Numbered from the stretch's first letter, positions 52,293 through 60,865 are shown. The stretch: DNA of 64,000 nucleotides from JAYWXI01 sp036016955 (GCF_036016955.1 NZ_JAYWXI010000003.1:1-64000); one strand, 5' to 3'. Notes: generated from the letters alone by a model not told the origin. Made by a program: numbers and translations.

Positions 52293-52333
52293 TTGGTTTT
52301 ATTTGATTTTTTGTCGGATGTTATTCCTTAGTT

Positions 52334-52804
52334 TTAATACATTTCACCTAATAGAGCTCTTTTCTGAGCCAAAACATAGCCGTAATGCAAGCTCTCGTGA
52401 ATATTGTTGAAGGTAATGGCATCTTCGATACTTTTCAAATCCAATCCGAAACTGGTGGTGTAGGGGCTGTAAACGCCGAAGTATTCTTGGTCATAATCTT
52501 TCACCAACAATTTGGAGGTTTCAATAAGCATGGATTTCAGATGCTCCATTTCGTCTTGCGAGACGTTAAGGTTTGGCAACGTTCCTTTTTTATAGGTTTC
52601 CACCCAGTATTTGTCGATGCGAAAGCTTTTTCCGCTCAAATAATAGTGGAGGAGTTGTTGGGTTGCCATGGTGTGGGCAATGTTCCAATAGATGTTATTG
52701 TTAAAGCCGTCAGGAATTATCAGTAACTCTTCTGGAGAGGTGCTCTCCAGCACTTCGAGAAGATTCTGACGGATTTGCCTATGCGCCAAGAAATGATAGT
52801 TCAT
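52334..52804 (-). CDS. DinB-family protein
   Basis: A 156-residue protein with the DinB four-helix bundle. The metal-site histidines are expected at about residue 38 (NIAHTMATQQLLHYYLSG) and near 137 (HESLHYGYVLAQKR). DinB-fold proteins include thiol-dependent transferases (bacillithiol, mycothiol) and damage-induced proteins. In Bacteroidota they are common and mostly uncharacterised. With ytxJ elsewhere in the window, a bacillithiol-linked role is possible. The start at 52804 fits a good promoter at 52828-52858; the longer open frame would extend upstream past it. Confidence 0.85.
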   Translation of the reverse strand: MNYHFLAHRQIRQNLLEVLESTSPEELLIIPDGFNNNIYWNIAHTMATQQLLHYYLSGKSFRIDKYWVETYKKGTLPNLNVSQDEMEHLKSMLIETSKLLVKDYDQEYFGVYSPYTTSFGLDLKSIEDAITFNNIHESLHYGYVLAQKRALLGEMY

Positions 52805-52827
52805 TTTTACAGGGGATTTTAGAATCC

Positions 52828-52858
52828 CAAAAGTAGAGTAATTAATTGTAAATGGCAA
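52828..52858 (-). promoter_or_regulatory. Promoter of dinB
   Basis: Minus strand TTG (52858-52856), 20 bases, TACTTTTG (52835-52828), 23 bases ahead of the start codon. It matches the Bacteroidota -33/-7 consensus well. Confidence 0.65.
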
Positions 52859-53062
52859 AAATTGGAGGCCTAAAACCACACCTATCGCCATAAATATTCC
52901 ATTCGTCCGCTCGAATCAAGTTTTGATCGGGTTGGATGGGAGAGGGAAATGCGGCTTTTCGGAAAAAGTATTTGCGAAAAACGGGGGCTTTCTGCATACA
53001 AATTCAAACGAAAACCATATTCACTCCGTCTTGGGGGAATAAACATTATCGGCCGTTTGGTC

Positions 53063-53698
53063 TCAGAACTTAAAATTTTGCAGTTCGTGATAATCGCTCT
53101 TTGAATATATTTTTTCAATTTTTCCGTCTTGTAAAATTGCAATTTGATCGCAAGTATGAAACAGCGTTTCAATGATATGAGAACTGACGATGACAATCTT
53201 ATTTTCGGATTTTAATTCCTGAATAATTTCATAAAGAATATGAACGCCTTCAAAATCAACTCCATTAAAAGGTTCGTCCAAAATATTTATTGGTTTGTCA
53301 AGCATTAACATTCCGATTAATGCTAATTTCTTTTTCATTCCGCTTGAATAATACTGAGCGAATTTGTTAAGAGGAAGTTTAAATCTATCAACTAAATTTT
53401 CAAGTTTTTCTTTGTTTTCTTGAGAAAAATAATCAAGATATTCTTTTCCTGTTATGAACGGATAAAAGTAGTTTTCGGTTTCTAAATAGGCGATATTTTC
53501 ACGCTTTAACGGCAAATTGTCCCAAGATATTTTACCGTCATATTTTATACTTTGATAAAGCGTTTCAAAAAGCGTCGTTTTTCCTGCACCATTTTTCCCG
53601 AGTAAGCCTAAAATAATTCCCTCTTCAACTTCAAGATTTAAATTATTCAAAATATTTTGGGTTTTATAACTCACATTTAGATCCTTAATTTCCAACAT
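53063..53698 (-). CDS. ABC transporter ATP-binding protein (AT-rich block)
   Basis: A 211-residue single-domain ATPase. Walker A is LLGKNGAGKTTL (about residues 32-43), the signature SSGMKKKLAL (about 118) and Walker B NILDEPFNGVD (about 136), ending with a histidine switch in SSHIIE. Its start overlaps the stop of the upstream membrane gene by 14 bases, so the two are translated together as one transporter. It is far more AT-rich than the flanking housekeeping genes, which suggests recent acquisition. The substrate is unknown. This type usually drives export of small peptides or drugs. Confidence 0.85.
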   Translation of the reverse strand: MLEIKDLNVSYKTQNILNNLNLEVEEGIILGLLGKNGAGKTTLFETLYQSIKYDGKISWDNLPLKRENIAYLETENYFYPFITGKEYLDYFSQENKEKLENLVDRFKLPLNKFAQYYSSGMKKKLALIGMLMLDKPINILDEPFNGVDFEGVHILYEIIQELKSENKIVIVSSHIIETLFHTCDQIAILQDGKIEKIYSKSDYHELQNFKF

Positions 53699-54638
53699 AA
53701 TGCTTTAAGTTTTTTTTCGCAGATTTTATATTTGAATTTAATATAAAAATTGCAGGAATTATTGTGATACTACAAAAAAAGTATTCTAAATAAATGCCTA
53801 TATTGTAATTAATCGTTTTTTCTTTATGATGGTAATTTTTGTATTTTCTTGTTAATATGAGCAAATAGTATAAGTTTATAAATGCCATGTAATAAATGAG
53901 ATATAGACTTTGCTCATGGTTAAAAAAGATGAAAACCAAATAGGAGGGAAGTAGCAAAAGATTTAAAAAAATTAAATTTTTTCGAATCTTGAAATTGAAG
54001 TCAAACTTTTTGAAATACATTTCCAACATCTCTTTACTTTCATTAGTCCCGAAAACAGCTGAAAAATCAAGCAAAAAAATACCGCAAAATATCAAAGTTG
54101 CTGTTTGATAGCCTGAAATTATAGAAATCGCAAACACAATGATTGAAAGCCAAGAATATTTTCGTAAGAAACTTTTCCATTCAAAGAGATGGTTTGGTAC
54201 AAAATTCCACTTTAAAGAAATATCTGGCTTTGATTTTAGGAATAAAAACGACAAAAATGAAATTGCAATGATTCCAATAATTCCAATCTTCTCAAACTCA
54301 TAATTGACATTGATAAGCAGAAAGAAACTATAAAGCAGAACGTTTTCTAAAAATAGAATCAGCCTCCAATTTCTTACAAAAATTTTTTTCAAAAACGGAA
54401 CATCTTTTCTATTGAAGTGAAAAAATGCGGTTAAAGCCGAAAATAGCATTGGGTAGTAGTCGTTTTCGGGAAGTTTTACAATTGTTAGACCTCCTAAAAT
54501 AAGAATGATGGGAAAACTCAACTTGGGCATTAAGTTAAAAATGCGCAATCCTTGTTTTATTCTAAACAAAAAATGGCTGAAAATTTTATTCAAGTTTTCT
54601 ATTTTTGAGGTTTCTTTTAATAAAACGGTAGCTATCAA
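53685..54638 (-). CDS. Membrane subunit of the AT-rich ABC transporter
   Basis: A 317-residue protein with six to eight hydrophobic segments, among them LSFPIILILGGLTIVKL (about residue 38), IIGIIAISFLSFLFL and SWLSIIVFAISIISG. I recognise no family, but its overlap with the ATPase gene (14 bases) makes it the likely membrane partner. The start is uncertain: the longest frame begins at a TTG near 54638, and the next Met is at about residue 37. Strongly AT-rich. An attC-like hairpin lies just upstream. Confidence 0.62.
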   Translation of the reverse strand: MIATVLLKETSKIENLNKIFSHFLFRIKQGLRIFNLMPKLSFPIILILGGLTIVKLPENDYYPMLFSALTAFFHFNRKDVPFLKKIFVRNWRLILFLENVLLYSFFLLINVNYEFEKIGIIGIIAISFLSFLFLKSKPDISLKWNFVPNHLFEWKSFLRKYSWLSIIVFAISIISGYQTATLIFCGIFLLDFSAVFGTNESKEMLEMYFKKFDFNFKIRKNLIFLNLLLLPSYLVFIFFNHEQSLYLIYYMAFINLYYLLILTRKYKNYHHKEKTINYNIGIYLEYFFCSITIIPAIFILNSNIKSAKKNLKHYVGN

Positions 54639-54648
54639 TGAAGCGGGT

Positions 54649-54694
54649 TAGCATTAATCTGCCATTTTGCCAAACTATTGTTCTGTCAGGGCTA
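54649..54694 (-). repeat. attC-like imperfect hairpin upstream of the ABC membrane gene
   Basis: TAGC at 54649-54652 pairs with GCTA at 54691-54694, and CTGCCA (54659-54664) with TGTCAG (54684-54689), one mismatch, leaving six bases unpaired on one side and one on the other. The asymmetry and the position resemble the hairpin at 29969-30014. No integrase is seen. Confidence 0.25.
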
Positions 54695-54702
54695 TTTTGA
54701 TA

Positions 54703-55257
54703 TTATTTTTTCACTAAATTGTTTTCTTTCAGTCCATCGGCTTTCAATAACGTTCCATTGCTTTCTTTTCCGTTTACGATATAACTTTCCTTTAATCTAC
54801 AATCATGGCTTCCAATATATCCAAACATTCCATAATGCAGATAAGCATAATGATGAAATCCTGAAATATTGTAAAATCGCTTGCAATTTTCTTTTGTTTC
54901 TACAATGATGGTATCCGTTTTCAAAAATTTATCAAAAGGGATTTCGGTCGAAAAATAATCCTCTACAGAAGTAACAGTATAATTCACCAAGGTATCTTTA
55001 ACCACTTTATTATTCCTAATAATATAATATTTCAGGGCATTTATTTCTGATTTGTCAAAACCTCCAAGTGTAATTGACGGTTTTTCTGTAATCACTTTTA
55101 GGTTATTACATTCTCTCGAATATTTAATTCCATCTTCTTTCGCTCTATTTTGATTAGTTTTCACAGACCACCAAAACCAAGTTACAAAAGAAGCGAAGAT
55201 TAAAAGTATAATACCCGAAATAATTAAATGGCCTTTTAGATATTGGTTTATCCTCAT
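54703..55257 (-). CDS. Single-pass membrane protein of unknown function
   Basis: A 184-residue protein with one N-terminal transmembrane helix (HLIISGIILLIFASFVTWFWW, about residues 9-29) and an outer domain of about 150 residues with cysteines near positions 43, 132 and 161. I start at 55257 because the longer frame adds 22 residues that are basic and not membrane-like. No family recognised. It is the first gene of the AT-rich block after the infC terminator and lies upstream of the ABC membrane gene, so it may be a partner, for example an accessory or immunity protein. That is inference. Confidence 0.5.
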   Translation of the reverse strand: MRINQYLKGHLIISGIILLIFASFVTWFWWSVKTNQNRAKEDGIKYSRECNNLKVITEKPSITLGGFDKSEINALKYYIIRNNKVVKDTLVNYTVTSVEDYFSTEIPFDKFLKTDTIIVETKENCKRFYNISGFHHYAYLHYGMFGYIGSHDCRLKESYIVNGKESNGTLLKADGLKENNLVKK

Positions 55258-55315
55258 TTTAGTCCGGTTTTGGAAGAATTGCAGTCCATGGTAAAAATGG
55301 TACTTTTTGTCATGC

Positions 55316-55352
55316 AAAACCACTTCATAAATCGAATTTACGAAGTGGTTTT
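55316..55352 (-). terminator. Terminator of thrS-infC
   Basis: AAAACCACTTC pairs with GAAGTGGTTTT around a 15-base loop. It begins 21 bases after the infC stop and shows that infC is the last gene of its operon here. Confidence 0.85.
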
Positions 55353-55373
55353 GAAAAAGTTGGAGAGCAAAAT

Positions 55374-55937
55374 TTATTTTACCGATTTTTTCGGGCTCAT
55401 CATCATAATCATTCTCTTGCCTTCCAGTTTGGGCAACTGATCTACTTTTCCGACGTGCTCCAAGTCCTGAGCCAAACGAAGGAGCAGAATTTCCCCTTGG
55501 TCTTTGAAGATAATTGAACGGCCCTTGAAGAAAACGTAGGTCTTCAGCTTTGAGCCTTCTTCCAAGAACTTTTCGGCGTGCTTTTTCTTGAATTCGTAGT
55601 CGTGATCGTCGGTTTGAGGACCGAACCGAATCTCCTTCACTACGACTTTCACCTGCTTGGCCTTCAGTTCTTTTTGTTTTTTCTTTTGTTCGTACAAGAA
55701 TTTTTTGTAGTCCATAATTCGGGCTACGAAAGGCTCGGCCTTATCGGAGATTACGACCAAGTCCAATTCTTGTTCTTGAGCCATTTCTTTGGCTTTTGCA
55801 GTGGGGTAGATGCCTGCCTCCACGTTGTCGCCCACGAGACGAAGCTCCTTCACACGGATCTTGTCGTTAATCAAGTGTGCATCCTCTTGTTGCACTCTTC
55901 TTGGGCCTCTGTTGCGGTTGTTAAATTTCTGTGCTAT
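55374..55937 (-). CDS. infC: Translation initiation factor IF-3, probable AUA start
   Basis: IF-3 of about 187 residues, which checks start codon and initiator tRNA in the 30S complex. The N-terminal domain contains HLINDKIRVKELRLVGDN, and the C-terminal domain KEIRFGPQTDDHDYEFKKKHAEKFL (key residues KEIRFGP). The conserved reading begins before the first GTG at 55895. Fourteen codons upstream an ATA at 55937 gives AQKFNNRNRGPRRVQQED-type sequence (starting I/M-AQKF), and an in-frame TAA follows close upstream. No ATG, GTG or TTG fits, so a rare start codon is likely. That would match the autoregulation seen with AUU in E. coli infC. Confidence 0.88.
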   Translation of the reverse strand: MAQKFNNRNRGPRRVQQEDAHLINDKIRVKELRLVGDNVEAGIYPTAKAKEMAQEQELDLVVISDKAEPFVARIMDYKKFLYEQKKKQKELKAKQVKVVVKEIRFGPQTDDHDYEFKKKHAEKFLEEGSKLKTYVFFKGRSIIFKDQGEILLLRLAQDLEHVGKVDQLPKLEGKRMIMMMSPKKSVK

Positions 55938-55972
55938 TGCTTTAGGTTTTTAAGTTAATTTCTCATTTAAGT

Positions 55973-57919
55973 TTAGGCCGGTGTTTTTCCGAATTCAAAT
56001 CCGGTATCGGCTTCTTTTTTGAAGTAAGCTACGAAATCTTCGATGCTCATGCTTCCCAAATCGCCTTCACCACGTCTTCTTACGGATACGGTTCCTGCCT
56101 GTTCTTCGTTTTCGCCGACAATCAGCATGAAAGGGTATTTGTTGATTTCGGCGTCTCTGATTTTCTTCCCTGTCTTTTCGTTTCTTTCATCAATCAGACC
56201 GCTAATATCGTTATTTTCCAATAATTGTGAAACTTTTTTAGCATAGTCGGTGTATTTTTCTGAAATCGGAAGGATGATGTACTGGTCCGGAGCCAACCAA
56301 AGCGGGAAATCTCCGGCGGTATTCTCCAGTAAAATTGCAATAAAACGTTCCATAGAACCAAACGGAGCACGGTGAATCATTACAGGGCGGTGCTTTTCGC
56401 CATCGCTACCGATGTAGTGAAGGTCGAAACGCTCGGGTAGGTTGTAGTCCACCTGAATGGTGCCCAGTTGCCATTTTCGACCGAGGGCATCTTTGACCAT
56501 GAAGTCTAATTTAGGGCCATAAAATGCGGCTTCACCGTATTCCACGACGGTTTTAAGCCCTTTGTTGGCCGCCGCTTGAATGATGGCTTTTTCAGCTTTG
56601 TCCCAGTTTTCGTCGGTACCGATGTATTTTTCTTTGTTGTCGGGATCCCTGAGTGAAACTTGGGTAACGAAATCCTTAAAGCCAAGGCTTCCAAAAACGT
56701 ATAGCACCAAGTCGATAACGCCTTCAAATTCTTTTAAGAGTTGATCCGGTGTACAGAACAAATGGGCGTCGTCTTGAGTGAAACATCTTACCCGGGTTAA
56801 TCCGTGAAGTTCACCCGATTGTTCGTAGCGGTATACCGTGCCGAATTCAGCGTAGCGTTTGGGTAAATCTCGGTACGACCACTGGCCGATTTTATAAATT
56901 TCACAATGGTGCGGGCAGTTCATGGGTTTTAACATGTACTCCTCACCTTCGTTAGGGGTTTTAATGGGTTGGAAACTATCGGCTCCGTATTTTTGGAAAT
57001 GGCCAGAGGTTTTGTACAATTCCACGTTACCGATATGGGGGGTCATGACAAATTCATAACCAGCTTTCTTTTGGGCAGCGGAAAGGAAGTTTTCCAGTTT
57101 TTTTCTCAATGCCGTTCCTTTGGGGAGCCAAAGCGGAAGCCCTGCACCCACTTTTTCCGAGAAGGCAAAGATCCCAAGCTCTTTACCCAGTTTTCTGTGA
57201 TCGCGACGTTTGGCCTCTTCCAGTTTTTCAAGGTATTCGGTGAGTTCCTTTTGTTTCGGGAAAGAAATACCGTAGACTCTGGTCAGCTGAGGGTTGTTTT
57301 CATTACCTCTCCAGTAGGCCCCTGCGGCGTTTAGAATTTTAACTGCCTTAACGATTCCGGTGGAGGGAATGTGCCCTCCGCGGCACAAGTCCGTGAAGTT
57401 GTCGTGGGTACAGAACGTGATTTCTCCGTCCTGAAGGTTGGAAATCAATTCGGTCTTGTACGGGTTGTCGGCGTATTGCTTCAGAGCATCGGCTTTGGAA
57501 ACAGAATACAAATTGAAGGTGGCGTCTTTTCGAGCGTTTTCGAGCATTTTTTTCTCGATTTTCTCGAAATCTTTTTCGCTGAGGCTTTCGTTGCCAAAGT
57601 CCACATCATAGTAAAAGCCGTTTTCGATAGCCGGCCCGATGGTTAGTTTGGCATCGGGATAAAATTCCAAAATGGATTGAGCCAAAAGGTGGGCGGAAGA
57701 ATGCCAAAAGGCCTTTTTTCCAAGATCGTCATTCCAGGTTAGCAGTTGCACCGTTGCATCTTGGGTGATAGGCGTAGTGACTTCGACCTGATTGCCGTTG
57801 ACCACGGCAGAAATCGTGTTTCTGGCCAAACCATCGCTGATGGATTTAGCCACATCCATCGCTGTGATGGGTCCCTCAAATGTCTTGATGCTTCCGTCCG
57901 GAAGAGTGATCTTAATCAT
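55973..57919 (-). CDS. thrS: Threonyl-tRNA synthetase
   Basis: A 648-residue class II synthetase that charges tRNA-Thr. Domains in order: TGS (residues 1-62), the editing domain (about 70-225, with HSSAHLLA and THDNFTDLCRGGHIP), the catalytic core (about 265-540, zinc residues in MNCPHHCEIYK and LHGLTRVRCFTQDDAHLF-type parts such as RVRCFTQDDAHLF) and the anticodon domain. The zinc site is complete. It heads an operon with infC 35 bases downstream. The genes for L35 and L20 that often follow infC are not here. Confidence 0.96.
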   Translation of the reverse strand: MIKITLPDGSIKTFEGPITAMDVAKSISDGLARNTISAVVNGNQVEVTTPITQDATVQLLTWNDDLGKKAFWHSSAHLLAQSILEFYPDAKLTIGPAIENGFYYDVDFGNESLSEKDFEKIEKKMLENARKDATFNLYSVSKADALKQYADNPYKTELISNLQDGEITFCTHDNFTDLCRGGHIPSTGIVKAVKILNAAGAYWRGNENNPQLTRVYGISFPKQKELTEYLEKLEEAKRRDHRKLGKELGIFAFSEKVGAGLPLWLPKGTALRKKLENFLSAAQKKAGYEFVMTPHIGNVELYKTSGHFQKYGADSFQPIKTPNEGEEYMLKPMNCPHHCEIYKIGQWSYRDLPKRYAEFGTVYRYEQSGELHGLTRVRCFTQDDAHLFCTPDQLLKEFEGVIDLVLYVFGSLGFKDFVTQVSLRDPDNKEKYIGTDENWDKAEKAIIQAAANKGLKTVVEYGEAAFYGPKLDFMVKDALGRKWQLGTIQVDYNLPERFDLHYIGSDGEKHRPVMIHRAPFGSMERFIAILLENTAGDFPLWLAPDQYIILPISEKYTDYAKKVSQLLENNDISGLIDERNEKTGKKIRDAEINKYPFMLIVGENEEQAGTVSVRRRGEGDLGSMSIEDFVAYFKKEADTGFEFGKTPA

Positions 57920-57946
57920 AGGTTGTTAAGTGAAAATTATAAAGTG

Positions 57947-57954
57947 CAAAAATA
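57947..57954 (-). promoter_or_regulatory. -7 promoter box of thrS-infC
   Basis: Minus strand TATTTTTG, 28 bases upstream of the thrS start codon. Confidence 0.5.
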
Positions 57955-57997
57955 ATAATTTTTTCGTTTCGATGCCATGCTGTAAAGCGATGGATTT

Positions 57998-59743
57998 TTA
58001 CTCCACCAAAATATAACTTACGCTAATGCTAAAGTCTGGATCCACGTTTCTGCCGTCTGCCGCCTCGAAGTAAGATAGGCGACTCAATCCTACTTTTATT
58101 TTTCGGTTATTGGAACGAAGAATCTCTAAAAAGAGGTTTTCGGCGATTTGGTCTTCGTTTCGACGGCGGTACAAATCTTCTAAATAAGGCTTGAGAGCAA
58201 TGGTTTCTTTACCGTCAATGAGGATGACTTTGGCGGTATCATCCAATACGAAAACTTCAGAGCCTACCGTGATGGGAGTGTTTATATCCATCGGAGACAG
58301 AAAATAGCGGTAATTCTTTATTTCGACGGCGAGTTGAGTGCTATAAATAGATTTGTAAACTTTGGACGGAGTGCTTTCTTCGTTCATGAAAAACTCTTCT
58401 ACGAAGGCATAGGAACTAAAATAAGGGTCGTTTTTTATTTGGTTATATTTTTGGGCTTGGCTATTTGGAAGGATTTCAAGAAGGGGTTCATGGAAAGAAC
58501 GGTCTCTGAAAAAAACTATTTTTTCAGCAAGGGCGGACGAAGTTTCGTAGTCGATGGTTTTGTGGGGGATAAGTTTGCCGTTTTTTACTAATCTTTCTTC
58601 TGATAAAAAACGTTGAAATGCTTCTTTTTGGCTTCTTTTTGTTACACTGAAAGCATTAAGATAGGGGAACGAGACGGCGAAAAGTCCTCCGGCAAGCAGC
58701 GTTATGGGAATGAGTTTTATCGAAGGATTGGAAGACAAGAGATGGTAGCCCGTTATGAATGCAAGCCAAATCGCCAATACTAATGTGAAATAACGCATTT
58801 CGGTATAGCCGTAGGCATACAATCGGGTTGAAATGGCAATGAAAAGAAGAATAAGTAAAGGAATTAGTGAAAAGTAAAAAACGCGATTGAACAGTTTGAC
58901 CCAGGCGGTTGTTTGAGTTTTGGTGAGAGGGTAAATCAATAGTTGGGCAAAAATACCAAGGGTTCCGTAGGTTAAAATAAGGACGGAAACCCAGCCTTTG
59001 GGCAAGCGCCATGCAAATAAAATTTTTGCTGCATAGAAGTAAAGGATAGCGCCGTAAACTAAGAGAAGAGGAATGAGCACAAACTGGGTGAAAAATTTCA
59101 GATATTGAGGATAGGATGTCTTTTTTTTCAGGTCGGAAAGCCCTTGTCCACAAAGCAGAAGAAAAGCATAGCAGCTTCCCAATATGGAGAAAGTACAAAA
59201 GGTACGGATAAAGATGGAGTTCTCCAGACGGGCATTGAACAGTTGGTCGATGGTTAAAAGTGCAAACAGCACGCCGACGGTAAGAATCCCGGTGAATACC
59301 AGCGCTGAGATAAATCGTAGGAATAGGGAGATGTTATAGTTCCAAAAGGTGTTTTTGTCGCTTTTTCCAATAAAAGGCAGTACTACGACCAAGAGGTTGC
59401 AAAGGATAAAACAAGGAATTAAAACTAAGGCGTGTATTTTGAGGTAGCTCTCTTTGTCTTCAGGCAAGAGGTTCCATAATAGTCCCAGTAGAAGTAAACT
59501 GGCAATTTGGATGGGGATCTCTTTACCTATTCTTTGGGATAGCATTTTGGCGGCGAAGGTCAGAGGGATGCCGAAAAAAGCCGTGAGCAGGGAGTTGTAG
59601 ATTTTAAGATCTTTGGTGCCGAAGCTGTTGCCGCTGACCAAAATCATGGCAAAGGTGGCTATAAGGGCAAAGGCTAAGACCATTGGATAGCGTTGAAATA
59701 CGCGTCCAAAGTTTTCCGAAATGGCTTTGAATTTTTGAGGCAT
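57998..59743 (-). CDS. DUF4153-family membrane protein
   Basis: A 581-residue membrane protein with about eleven transmembrane segments in the first 380 residues (such as VLAFALIATFAMILVSG and LLVVVLPFIGKSD). The rest is a soluble C-terminal domain. The pattern fits DUF4153, a family of unknown function found in many bacteria. It starts 3 bases after the BlaI gene stop, so the BlaI-type regulator probably controls it. A transport or envelope-polymer role is possible. Confidence 0.82.
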   Translation of the reverse strand: MPQKFKAISENFGRVFQRYPMVLAFALIATFAMILVSGNSFGTKDLKIYNSLLTAFFGIPLTFAAKMLSQRIGKEIPIQIASLLLLGLLWNLLPEDKESYLKIHALVLIPCFILCNLLVVVLPFIGKSDKNTFWNYNISLFLRFISALVFTGILTVGVLFALLTIDQLFNARLENSIFIRTFCTFSILGSCYAFLLLCGQGLSDLKKKTSYPQYLKFFTQFVLIPLLLVYGAILYFYAAKILFAWRLPKGWVSVLILTYGTLGIFAQLLIYPLTKTQTTAWVKLFNRVFYFSLIPLLILLFIAISTRLYAYGYTEMRYFTLVLAIWLAFITGYHLLSSNPSIKLIPITLLAGGLFAVSFPYLNAFSVTKRSQKEAFQRFLSEERLVKNGKLIPHKTIDYETSSALAEKIVFFRDRSFHEPLLEILPNSQAQKYNQIKNDPYFSSYAFVEEFFMNEESTPSKVYKSIYSTQLAVEIKNYRYFLSPMDINTPITVGSEVFVLDDTAKVILIDGKETIALKPYLEDLYRRRNEDQIAENLFLEILRSNNRKIKVGLSRLSYFEAADGRNVDPDFSISVSYILVE

Positions 59744-59746
59744 GGG

Positions 59747-60232
59747 TTATTTCTTCTTTTTCTTTTTTTTGTTTTTTTTCTTTTCTTTTTTGGTTTTGGG
59801 TTGAATGATTTTTTCGATGAATTTCGCAATATCCGAAGGTTCGGAGATAGGAGTTTTTACCGAAACCAAGGGGGTGTCGGAGGAAATTTTGAGGCTTTGG
59901 ATTGCTTCTTCGGGGGTTAGGAGTTTTTCCTTGATCATCATTTGGATCAGGCAGGAAGGTGAATTTTCGAAGTATTTAGAAATTAAATCTTTAAGTGTTT
60001 TTTTTCTGAAATCTTCTGCGGAGATGGCAATGTGGTATTGGAATATTCGTCCGACTTTGACGGGGGAAAGAAATTCTTTTTCGGTTAGAATTTTCAGATA
60101 GGTCGATACGGTATTTTGATGGGGTTTAGGTTCGGGTAGGGCTTCCATGATGTCTTTCATGAAAGGGGTTTGGAGGGTCCATAAGACCTGCATGAGCTGT
60201 TCCTCTGCGGGAGTGAGGGTGTTAATTTTCAT
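59747..60232 (-). CDS. BlaI/MecI-family regulator with lysine-rich tail
   Basis: A 161-residue winged-helix repressor: LTPAEEQLMQVLWTLQTPFMKDI (about residues 7-29) and HQNTVSTYLKILTEKEFLSP (about 38-57) hold the DNA-binding helices, followed by the dimerisation region to about residue 130. The last fourteen residues are almost all lysine (KKEKKKNKKKKKKK), coded by a purine-rich run. BlaI proteins usually respond to a membrane BlaR-type sensor, but no such gene is adjacent. It lies in a tight operon, 3 bases after the PAP2 gene and 3 before the DUF4153 gene. Confidence 0.85.
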   Translation of the reverse strand: MKINTLTPAEEQLMQVLWTLQTPFMKDIMEALPEPKPHQNTVSTYLKILTEKEFLSPVKVGRIFQYHIAISAEDFRKKTLKDLISKYFENSPSCLIQMMIKEKLLTPEEAIQSLKISSDTPLVSVKTPISEPSDIAKFIEKIIQPKTKKEKKKNKKKKKKK

Positions 60233-60235
60233 AAG

Positions 60236-60847
60236 TTACAATATTGGAGTATTGAAATGGATGTAAAGGTAAATAAATGAAATTACCCCTGCAATCAGCG
60301 TGCCTGCACCTACTTCCTGCGGGGTGTGTCTTTTTAGCAGAATTCTCGAAACGGCGACCAAAAGGGCAATCCCCAGCCAAAAGAGGCCAATGGAGGGGGT
60401 AATGGCGAAAAAAAGAGCGGCGGTAAAAATATTCAATGCGGTATGCATGGAACTTTTGATGGTGTAGTTGCTGATCTGAAGAGCGATGAGGAGCAGAAGC
60501 AGAAAGAGGATGGGGCGATCTCCGTTTCCGTTTTTCCAATAGGTGAAAATCCAATAAAGTGAAAGTACGACCTCCACAAACACATACAGGGATTTTCTTT
60601 GGTGCCGGTCGGAGACGTCCATGTTGCTGTAACGTCTTTTTTTAACGTTCCACGTGATCCATGCAACAATGGGCAGAACCACGATTAAAAGCAGAGGGGA
60701 AAGTTCGGCTGCGATTTCTTTACGGGTGTAGTGGGTGTAACAGAAATAAAGGTAATAGGCCAACAGAGAAACGATGGGATTGAAAAGATTGGACAAGACT
60801 CTCGCACCGCTTAGGACGAATGATTTTTGAGGGGTTGTTTGGGGCAT
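60236..60847 (-). CDS. PAP2-family phosphatase-like membrane protein
   Basis: A 203-residue membrane protein with about six transmembrane helices and a divergent PAP2 (type 2 lipid phosphatase) signature: DVSDRHQRKS (about residue 77, where the first motif usually has KxxxxxxRP), SSMHTA (about 134, in place of PSGH) and SRILLKRHTPQEVGAG (about 167). The His in SSMH and the Arg/His in the third motif are kept, while the last acid is Glu rather than Asp. It may act on undecaprenyl pyrophosphate or a similar lipid. I start at 60847, since a promoter box lies where a longer N-terminus would be. Confidence 0.75.
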   Translation of the reverse strand: MPQTTPQKSFVLSGARVLSNLFNPIVSLLAYYLYFCYTHYTRKEIAAELSPLLLIVVLPIVAWITWNVKKRRYSNMDVSDRHQRKSLYVFVEVVLSLYWIFTYWKNGNGDRPILFLLLLLIALQISNYTIKSSMHTALNIFTAALFFAITPSIGLFWLGIALLVAVSRILLKRHTPQEVGAGTLIAGVISFIYLYIHFNTPIL

Positions 60848-60865
60848 ATTTAGGAATATCAATTT

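Noticed and set aside
52882..53196. Minus-strand open frame overlapping the end of the AT-rich ATPase gene and the gap beside dinB
   Set aside because: It overlaps a clear ABC ATPase in another frame and has no recognisable domain; its C-terminal half is only the gap.
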